Part shown: piece after piece, positions 5,886-11,887 of the stretch
How positions within the stretch are numbered: position 1 is the first letter of the stretch
How the letters are laid out: each line of letters opens with the position of its first letter
Assembly (NCBI GenBank): GCA_002707765.1
Contig: PANV01000006.1
Span: forward strand, 1 to 11,887
DNA: 11,887 bases
Reading direction: 5' to 3'
DNA from: Fidelibacterota bacterium
GTDB lineage: Bacteria; Fidelibacterota; Marinisomatia; SCGC-AAA003-L08; D37C17
Program-made: the position numbers and the translations under genes
Notes under the pieces: model-generated
Told to the model about the DNA's origin: nothing
Database searches by the model: none
Seen by the model: the letters and a program-made list of their open reading frames with translations, nothing else

Positions 5886-7727
5886 TTAATCAATGATAGT
5901 ATTAATAATTAAAATTATATCTTGGACATTTAATAATCCATCATTATTATAATCTGCATTAGACTGATATTCAAAATTTAAAATTAAATTAACCAAAATA
6001 ATCGCATCTATCACATTTACAATTGAATCGCTGTTTAAATCACCCAAAATTTCATTAAATTTAAAGCTTATTTCTTGGTATTGACTAATATCACTTGATG
6101 GTATAATCTTTACACAATAATCAGAATTAGTATCAACTTCAAACTGACTTAAATTCATATTTATATACCCTGTAGATTGGCTAACTATAACAAGACTATC
6201 ACTAAAAATGATTTGATTTTCGGAGTCTAATAATTGATAATTATATGATTGAATTGATGTTCCGTTATTATGTACTTGACCTGTTATAATTCCATGATTT
6301 TCAAGAAAATAATTATCATAATAACTACCTCTCAATGCATCTAACTCAAAAGAGAATGCAAGAGGATATAAGCTATTTATTCTTTCCACTCTATAGGACG
6401 ATTGTGGTAGATTATTGTTTTCTAAAACTAAATGCCAAACTATTTCATCTACATTATTGACCTCTATTATATTTCCTGTTCTACCAACATTTATTAAAGT
6501 ACTACCATTATCTAAACGATTACACTCACCTCTAGAACCAGAAAATAAATTATAAGGTAATATATACTCCCAAACCAAATGCAAAGAGTCAGTCACTTCG
6601 TCGTATGCAAATTCAATGCATCTAGATATTTCTGGTTCTAGAAAAGTATGATTATCAAAAAAGAGAATATTACCATTAGAGAGTTCCTTAACAGAATGCT
6701 GCTGCGAAAACTCTATACTATTATTAAAATAAATTTGATTCATAAAGTTTTCTTCACCAGTATGCCAATCTAAATTTTTTGATCCGTAATCTATCTTTAA
6801 TATTCTTGATAAATTTCTTACGGATATATATACTTTCCCATTATTGTAAAAAATAGAATTCGAATGCGTCCAGTCCATTGTATCATCTTCGGAGTAATTT
6901 ATAGAAAGTCTTTCTAAATAAAGTGGATTATAATCATTTAAATTAATAAAATCAAATGAGTTCCAATCCCAAATTAATTCTCCATAATTACTGATTTGAA
7001 TAAATCTATCCCCTAGCCAATTAATATCTTCAGGTAAATTATTTGGGCAAGGTTCAGGGCATGGATGCGATTCTACTGAATTGTCTAATAAAAAATAACT
7101 GTTACCATATTTTTTAAAATCGTGGTGTACACTATATTCATTTGGAGTTTGAAATAAAATTTCACCATCAATATTAATTTCATAACCCTTACCAGCTCCG
7201 AAACCTGTGAAATTACCTGATTTTAAAAGTTGAGTTGTTAAAATTTTGGGCGGATAAAAATTATTTTTATCAACAAACCAAATTGGATTTCCTAATTCAT
7301 CTAAAATCACAGAAAATGCCAATCCATCAAAATCTAATAAATTAAGACCCTGATGATATCCATCATCTAAATACACAAGATTTACATTATCTGGATAATA
7401 ATCAGGCAATTCACTAATAGAAAAAAAATTATTATTGAAACAATCTATAACTAAATTATTTTGATCATATCCACATACGCTCCAATTATAGTGTCTGCCC
7501 CAATTTAAAAAATCAGTTAAAATATATGAATTTTTATTTACGTTAAACTGGATGGATGAACTTGAATCATCAATATTTAATTCATAATGACTAGCTTGCG
7601 GTATTTGCGGCCAACTTAATCTAGCATGAATATAATTCAAATTAGCATTTTGAATAGGTGTAAACTCGTTTGAGAAAACAAATGTAAGACAAATATAAAG
7701 TAATTTTTTTTTTATTTTAATTAACAT
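5886..7727 (-). CDS. Secreted arylsulfotransferase-like beta-propeller protein with dockerin-like tail
   Basis: The protein has 613 residues. Residues 1-20 form a signal peptide. Residues about 29-105 look like a fibronectin-III-type domain (ARLSWPQIPQASHYEL...YNWSVCGYD). Residues about 115-460 carry repeated propeller blades matching the arylsulfotransferase families (PF05935/PF14269): GYEINIDGEILFQ, SVHHDFKKYGNSYFLLDN, DWTHSNSIFY (His288), QQHSVKELSNGNILFFDN (His344) and GECNRLDNGSTLINVG. Family members move sulfate between phenolic compounds through a histidine, or have lost this activity. Which of His201, His202, His288 or His344 is catalytic cannot be settled here. A beta-rich segment (480-558) precedes two dockerin-like loops, DLNSDSIVNVID (563-574) and DYNNDGLLNVQD (592-603). 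It probably forms a transcript with the C10 peptidase. The start at 7727 has no Shine-Dalgarno but is followed directly by the signal peptide. Enzymatic specificity is unknown. Confidence 0.85.
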   Translation of the reverse strand: MLIKIKKKLLYICLTFVFSNEFTPIQNANLNYIHARLSWPQIPQASHYELNIDDSSSSIQFNVNKNSYILTDFLNWGRHYNWSVCGYDQNNLVIDCFNNNFFSISELPDYYPDNVNLVYLDDGYHQGLNLLDFDGLAFSVILDELGNPIWFVDKNNFYPPKILTTQLLKSGNFTGFGAGKGYEINIDGEILFQTPNEYSVHHDFKKYGNSYFLLDNSVESHPCPEPCPNNLPEDINWLGDRFIQISNYGELIWDWNSFDFINLNDYNPLYLERLSINYSEDDTMDWTHSNSIFYNNGKVYISVRNLSRILKIDYGSKNLDWHTGEENFMNQIYFNNSIEFSQQHSVKELSNGNILFFDNHTFLEPEISRCIEFAYDEVTDSLHLVWEYILPYNLFSGSRGECNRLDNGSTLINVGRTGNIIEVNNVDEIVWHLVLENNNLPQSSYRVERINSLYPLAFSFELDALRGSYYDNYFLENHGIITGQVHNNGTSIQSYNYQLLDSENQIIFSDSLVIVSQSTGYINMNLSQFEVDTNSDYCVKIIPSSDISQYQEISFKFNEILGDLNSDSIVNVIDAIILVNLILNFEYQSNADYNNDGLLNVQDIILIINTIID

Positions 7728-7791
7728 TTTCTAAATATATGAACTGCTATGAACTTAGTTGTGATAAAATAATGTAATGAAATGTAAGTAT

Positions 7792-8384
7792 TTAAGGAGC
7801 AATAAATTGTATTTTGTCATTTTTATATTCAAACCTTACATGGCCATCGTGATGAAGTTCTAAAATATCAATTTTTCTTACATCTAATTCAATTAAACAA
7901 AAATTTTTATATCCAATTTCGCTATCTTTTTTTTTTGGATTTATTTTTAAATATTCACTTGGGATATTAGGATTCCAAGACTCTAATTTATAACTAGGAT
8001 CAAAATCACCCATATAACATTTTCTGCTTTGAAGTCTTGTATTTACCCATTTTTCATATGATTTAGAATTGTTATTATTTATTGTTGCGACACAAGAAAA
8101 TCTTAACTGTACTTTTCTAATTTTATCATAAAACAAAGCAGAACAATTAGAATTGTTACTTAAATGGTTAATTTTAGGGCTTCTTTTGTCAGTATTAAAT
8201 TGTAACCTAAAAGGTGATTTTTCAAAACCTCTTAAAACTACTGTTCTAGATTCTGGTACATTTTGATTTATTGTTGAAAGATTAAAAAGATGAAAAGAAT
8301 TTTTTGAATTTTTAACTGCATCTTCTAAAAATTAATTTCTCTGTTCAAAATAGATTCAGCATCAACTATAGAAATATTCTTCAT
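7792..8384 (-). CDS. PNPOx-like FMN-binding flavoprotein (Alr4036 type), apparent frameshift
   Basis: The gene starts at ATG 8384-8382, overlapping the ccsA stop as ATGA, and begins MKNISIVDAESILNREIN. It then meets TAG in that frame. From FLEDAVKNSKNSFHLFN onward the protein continues in the -1 frame to TAA at 7794-7792. One extra T in the T5 run at 8331-8327 would join both parts into a 197-aa protein. The continuous product holds RTVVLRGFE, FNTDKRSPKINHL, ALFYDKIRKVQLRF and the W/RR-region typical of the pyridoxamine 5'-phosphate oxidase-like split-barrel family (PF12766, Alr4036 type), which binds FMN. The substrate is unknown. A shorter reading from TTG at 8136 (114 aa) is an artefact, because the family sequence is intact upstream of it. 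Either the base call is wrong, the gene is recently damaged, or slippage at the homopolymer restores the frame. It is the last gene of the cytochrome c operon. Confidence 0.85.
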
Positions 8385-10258
8385 TTTGAAGTAAAATATT
8401 TTACCTTGACATATAAAGCAGTACAAAAAATAAGTTCAAAAGCAATAAATACAAAAAGATTTAAAGCTACATTATCAGTGAAGCCATAACTATGCAAACC
8501 AACACTTAATAAATTAACACCAAACCAAGCCAATACTACGATAATGTTTACAAGAGATGCATAAAAAGCAAAATCTAATGGTTTAGCTAAACCTGTTATT
8601 CTTAAGTGGAGTACAAGCAAATGCCACATAACAATTAATAAAGCTCCGTTCTCTTTTGGATCCCAACCCCAAAACCTCCCCCATGATTGATCCGCCCAAA
8701 TACCACCCAAGATTGTTCCAAATAAAGTAAAAAATAAAGCAATTAAAGTAAGTCCATATATGTTGTCATAAATACTTTTTAATTGTTTATCTTTTTTACC
8801 AAACCAAAATACTCGAAATAAGTAAACATGACCCATTAATCCTGAAACCAGTGATACACCGTATCCAAAAGTAATAGTTGTAACATGAATAGATAACCAA
8901 AAATTTGAGTTTAAAACAGCTACAAGCATTCCTAAAGTATCTCCATCTGCAGCATACTTTAATCCAACAAAATGAAGAATTGCACCACCTACAATTGCGA
9001 CAAAAAGACCAAAAGAATCCTTTTTTACTAATTCATATATCAGTGCAATTAAAACTAAAACAAATCCAACAAATATAATTGATTCATAAAGAGTCGAAAC
9101 AGGTGGTCTTTGCATAATTATCATTCGATATATGATACCAACAATATGTAAAATAAAACCAGAAAATATAGATGCAATTGATATTTTTCTAAAAATATTT
9201 TTTTTGTACATCCAACTAATCCCAAGAAAAATGAAAGCTAGAATATATAAAATCAAACTCTTAGAGAAAAAATCTATTTTGTTATTGTATATTTCTCGAT
9301 TAAGATTGGAATAATTTATTTCCTCATCAAATGTTTTTAGAACATTATAATAATTTGATATTTGATTATCATTATATTCCATTTGGATATATTGATTAAT
9401 AAATTGTTCTAATTGAAAAATTAACTGAGTTTGTTTTGCAGTGACTGAATTTATATCCATTACTTGCCAAGGAGATAACCACTCACTTCCAGAACTATCT
9501 GCAGGTACAACTTTTAAAGAAGTAGCATAATCATACTGACTCAAATTTTGTAACTCCATTGCAATTTTATTTAATTCTTTTTGTTTATCATTCCAATTTT
9601 CTGGGCTAATTTCTAATAATTCTGCCATGAGTGGACTGAAAAGAGATATATTGTTTACAAAAAATGAATAACTAACCTTAGTAGGGCCTTTAAGATTAAG
9701 TGATTTTATTACATCAATATTTCTAATTTCAATTTCAGGTGTAATACATTTGAAACTATGTGCAAGCTGATCAAATAAAACTACTTTATTATATAAATCA
9801 ACAATTTGTTTTTCTACATTTGTGTATTCTGACTGAGGCTTAGATTTTAAACCATCAAGTAAAATTTGATTTTCTCTAAAACCTTCAATAACTTCAAAAA
9901 AACTATATCTATGTGACTCTCTACCATCTAAACCTAAACTTATTTCAACTTCAGGAGAGTTACTCCAATTACTTATAAAAAAAATGTTTTGATTCAGTCC
10001 TTCATTTGGATTCATCAAAAGATTGATTAGCCAATCGATAGCTTCAATTTTTTCTCCATTATAACTATGCTTCTTTGAAATATAATCTTTACCATGAAAT
10101 AATATAAGCTGATTTCTTGCAAATGATTCAAGTGGTTTTATTCTGCCAGATTCTAAAACTGGGATTAAAGACACATCACTTTTAATTCGAGAATCACTTG
10201 AAATAAGTATCGAACTGTAAATAAGAAAAAATATTATATTTCTAAATAAATTTTTCAT
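8381..10258 (-). CDS. ccsA: CcsA/ResC cytochrome c synthase subunit with large periplasmic N-terminus
   Basis: The protein has 625 residues. Residues 1-21 form a signal/anchor. Residues about 22-325 are a soluble, probably periplasmic domain opening with LIPVLESGRIKPLESFARNQL, as seen in enlarged CcsA proteins of Bacteroidetes and relatives. Membrane helices start near 333 and cover the rest. The haem-binding WWD motif is at 521-537 (WADQSWGRFWGWDPKEN). His371, His458 (SIHVTTITFGYG) and His589 (GLHSYGF) are candidate haem ligands. In System II, CcsA with ResB carries haem across the membrane and attaches it to CxxCH motifs of apocytochromes c. ATG 10258-10256 lies four bases after the resB stop, and the TGA stop overlaps the ATG of the PNPOx-like gene. 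The protein is much longer than simple CcsA (about 300 residues) because of the N-terminal domain. Confidence 0.95.
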   Translation of the reverse strand: MKNLFRNIIFFLIYSSILISSDSRIKSDVSLIPVLESGRIKPLESFARNQLILFHGKDYISKKHSYNGEKIEAIDWLINLLMNPNEGLNQNIFFISNWSNSPEVEISLGLDGRESHRYSFFEVIEGFRENQILLDGLKSKPQSEYTNVEKQIVDLYNKVVLFDQLAHSFKCITPEIEIRNIDVIKSLNLKGPTKVSYSFFVNNISLFSPLMAELLEISPENWNDKQKELNKIAMELQNLSQYDYATSLKVVPADSSGSEWLSPWQVMDINSVTAKQTQLIFQLEQFINQYIQMEYNDNQISNYYNVLKTFDEEINYSNLNREIYNNKIDFFSKSLILYILAFIFLGISWMYKKNIFRKISIASIFSGFILHIVGIIYRMIIMQRPPVSTLYESIIFVGFVLVLIALIYELVKKDSFGLFVAIVGGAILHFVGLKYAADGDTLGMLVAVLNSNFWLSIHVTTITFGYGVSLVSGLMGHVYLFRVFWFGKKDKQLKSIYDNIYGLTLIALFFTLFGTILGGIWADQSWGRFWGWDPKENGALLIVMWHLLVLHLRITGLAKPLDFAFYASLVNIIVVLAWFGVNLLSVGLHSYGFTDNVALNLFVFIAFELIFCTALYVKVKYFTSK

Positions 10259-10262
10259 AACT

Positions 10263-11390
10263 CTAAAATTTAAATCTCCTTGAAACCATAACTAGTAGAT
10301 GAAAAAGAATTCCAAAACTCATCACAATTGTCGATAGATAAGGGAATAACCTACCATAATTTTTCACAGTTGCTAAAACAGTAGTTTGTATATTATTTTC
10401 TTCAATGAAAGATGCTTGAAAAAAAGTATAATCATAATGTCTTAGAGGAGCATTCATTTCAATTAACGTTTTTCTTGGTACTCCTTTTTCAATTAAATTT
10501 ACTTCTGAACTATAACTTTTTGCTACATCAGTGCCTGGATGCATTATCTTATCAAAATCAACTAACTCAATCTCAAATGGCAAATACGTTCTATAGGGCC
10601 TAATTTGGAATTCGAAATCATAATTCTCAGCTTTAACAATTTGAGGTATTGGTTGACCCATAAACAGAATATATACACCATCTACTTGAGGATCTCCAGA
10701 TTCTATAATTTCATAAATGATCCCTGCTCTATTTTTTTCATAATCTTTCTCTGGCGGGATTTCTTGAAGATAAAAATTTCTTGCCATGCCTTTATAAAAG
10801 TTATTTTGAATAATGGTACTTTGTTTTTGAATAGGATTACAATTTGGATAGAAATCTAAAATTTCAATTTTAAAAGGAATTTGAGAATACTCTAAAAAAG
10901 AATTTTTATATAATGACTTCTCATCAAAAATAATATAATTATCATGTTCATTACTTGATTTATCAATTATGGCAAACTCTTTGACATAATAATTTTCAAA
11001 AAAATTAGATTTCTTACCTTCATCAATAATCATAGTACCTTCTGTACTAAACACAGATGTTAAACCTGAACCTAAGAGTAAAAGCATAATTCCAACGTGT
11101 GTTATAGTTACCCCAAGTTTTGAAAGGGTAAAAATTTTAGGCCTAAAGAAAAAACCTGATAAATTTACAAACATTACAAGCATTGTTAATTTTGCACTTG
11201 GTGTTGGTAGTGGTCCGAACCATTTAATCCAACTAGAAAAATAATCCATTTGAACTAAATATAAACCATAGTCTTTTTGAGCTATTGTACCAAAAAAAAC
11301 TAATATCATAAGCCAGATGATTAAATATACAAATATCTTTGGACTACCAATTTTGTAAATCATTAAATTTCTAAATTCGACAAAACTCAT
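10263..11390 (-). CDS. resB: ResB/Ccs1-type cytochrome c biogenesis protein
   Basis: The protein has 375 residues. Three hydrophobic helices are near the N-terminus (about 17-35, 65-82 and 91-113) and one at the C-terminus (350-369), with a periplasmic domain between. Family marks are FGTIAQKDYGLY, GPLPTPSAKLTM, THVGIMLLLLGSGLTSVFS (His98) and, near the end, LRHYDYTFFQASF and LFHLLV (His364). ResB partners CcsA in System II haem attachment to c-type cytochromes; the last-helix histidine is a known haem-ligand position. It is shorter than the Gram-positive form (about 540 residues) but complete, with start and stop both at tight junctions. ATG 11390 overlaps the TGA of the preceding gene, and ccsA follows after four bases. 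Split ResB and CcsA genes replace the fused CcsBA found in some relatives. Confidence 0.95.
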   Translation of the reverse strand: MSFVEFRNLMIYKIGSPKIFVYLIIWLMILVFFGTIAQKDYGLYLVQMDYFSSWIKWFGPLPTPSAKLTMLVMFVNLSGFFFRPKIFTLSKLGVTITHVGIMLLLLGSGLTSVFSTEGTMIIDEGKKSNFFENYYVKEFAIIDKSSNEHDNYIIFDEKSLYKNSFLEYSQIPFKIEILDFYPNCNPIQKQSTIIQNNFYKGMARNFYLQEIPPEKDYEKNRAGIIYEIIESGDPQVDGVYILFMGQPIPQIVKAENYDFEFQIRPYRTYLPFEIELVDFDKIMHPGTDVAKSYSSEVNLIEKGVPRKTLIEMNAPLRHYDYTFFQASFIEENNIQTTVLATVKNYGRLFPYLSTIVMSFGILFHLLVMVSRRFKF

Positions 11391-11887
11391 AATTTTGTAC
11401 CTCTAAAAGATGAACAAAATTCATAAAAAACTTTTTCTAAAGAATTAACAATATCTACTGTAGCTTTCAATTTTACAAATATTGTACTACCTTCGATAGG
11501 TAAAATTGAACAAAGGAATGCCTCGTTCTTATTATTACTTACAATTTTATATATGAAAAAATCACCAATTTTTGAAGAACCTATTAACGCATTACTCTGT
11601 ATATCTTTTAGAGCCATTGGTTCCAAGCCAAGTTGCCTTCTCCATCTATTAACATTTGCAACTATACCTCCTGCATCTCCAGCAAATTTTGTTATCGATA
11701 AATTAGCGAAAGTATCATTAAATGGGATTTCGTAATTTGCTAAACTAAATGAGTCATTATCTTTTTCTAGCCAATCATAAGGTTTATCCCAAAATATATC
11801 TTCTGTAAGCACTGGTTGTACTTCATCTAAAAGTGTATTATCTAAATTCTCCTTTGGCAATTTATATGTTCTTGGTTTACTTTCGCT
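11387..11887 (-). CDS. Conserved protein with GDAGG...NVNRWR motif, N-terminus outside window
   Basis: The frame is open to the right edge (begins SESKPRTYKLPKE), so the true start lies beyond 11887. A TTG at 11860 has no ribosome binding site and sits inside the conserved region, so it is not the start. 166 residues are visible. The recognisable pattern is WDKP-x-DWLEKDNDSFSLANYEIP, then FAGDAGGIVANVNRWRRQLGL and, further on, IYKIVSNNKNEAFLCSILPI. Similar uncharacterised proteins of planctomycetes, Verrucomicrobia and relatives carry this motif, to my recollection, often near cytochrome genes. The role is not known. Its TGA overlaps the resB ATG, so it is translated in step with the cytochrome c maturation genes and probably serves them. 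The visible part has no membrane helix. An N-terminal signal or lipobox may lie outside the window. Confidence 0.8.
   Translation of the reverse strand, partial: SESKPRTYKLPKENLDNTLLDEVQPVLTEDIFWDKPYDWLEKDNDSFSLANYEIPFNDTFANLSITKFAGDAGGIVANVNRWRRQLGLEPMALKDIQSNALIGSSKIGDFFIYKIVSNNKNEAFLCSILPIEGSTIFVKLKATVDIVNSLEKVFYEFCSSFRGTKL

Noticed and set aside
7728..7791. Possible terminator or promoter between the PNPOx-like gene and the arylsulfotransferase-like gene.
   Set aside because: The 64-bp gap is AT-rich but shows no stable hairpin or convincing promoter pair.
7792..8136. Separate 114-aa protein starting at TTG 8136.
   Set aside because: The same frame carries conserved PNPOx-like sequence up to about 8331, so this is only the C-terminal part of a longer, frameshifted gene.
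9132..9314. Plus-strand 60-aa frame inside ccsA.
   Set aside because: Antisense shadow of a well-supported membrane-protein gene; composition follows the opposite strand and there is no ribosome binding site.
10412..10859. Two plus-strand frames (63 and 84 aa) antisense to resB.
   Set aside because: They mirror the resB coding sequence; hydrophobic, biased composition without recognisable motifs.
11553..11735. Plus-strand 60-aa frame antisense to the NVNRWR protein gene.
   Set aside because: Shadow of the conserved minus-strand frame, with no start signal.
11387..11860. Complete 157-aa protein starting at TTG 11860.
   Set aside because: The frame is open to the window edge, there is no ribosome binding site, and the TTG lies within conserved-looking sequence.

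Overview
The window is a very AT-rich piece of a bacterial chromosome, densely packed and almost entirely transcribed from the minus strand. The gene content suggests a marine, AT-rich member of the Fibrobacteres-Chlorobi-Bacteroidetes neighbourhood, possibly a Marinimicrobia (SAR406)-type lineage. The clues are secreted enzymes ending in dockerin-like repeats, a C10 peptidase with a PKD domain, System II cytochrome c assembly with an enlarged CcsA, tRNA genes without an encoded CCA, and many starts lacking a Shine-Dalgarno sequence. The taxonomic placement is inference.

Right to left, in the direction of transcription, the first block (11887-7792) is a tightly coupled cytochrome c maturation operon. 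It holds the C-terminal part of a conserved protein with a GDAGG...NVNRWR motif, resB, ccsA, and a PNPOx-like flavoprotein gene. The first-to-second and third-to-fourth junctions are ATGA overlaps, and resB and ccsA are 4 bp apart. The PNPOx-like gene carries an apparent one-base frameshift at a T5 run, so its first 83 codons are easily missed.

The second block (7727-3360) encodes two secreted proteins with C-terminal dockerin-like repeats, an arylsulfotransferase-like beta-propeller protein and a C10 (streptopain-type) cysteine peptidase. They are followed by a YwaF/TIGR02206-type membrane protein and a 66-aa protein of unknown function. That small gene runs almost directly into tRNA-His(GTG) and tRNA-Arg(TCG), and 18 bases later a bleomycin hydrolase-type aminopeptidase begins. 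A strong hairpin at 1805-1835 separates this block from a lone plus-strand gene for a small membrane-anchored protein (1367-1786).

The left end (1261-1, minus) is the most interesting part. It holds a three-gene cluster: a 57-aa two-helix membrane protein, a 77-aa SelW/Rdx-family protein whose CxxU motif is encoded with an in-frame TGA, and the start of hflK. A stem-loop immediately after the TGA has the position and shape of a bacterial SECIS element. The selenoprotein gene and its short upstream partner overlap by ATGA; both are too short or too interrupted for routine ORF calling. No stretch over 300 bases is without a gene; the longest is the divergent intergenic region at 1262-1366.
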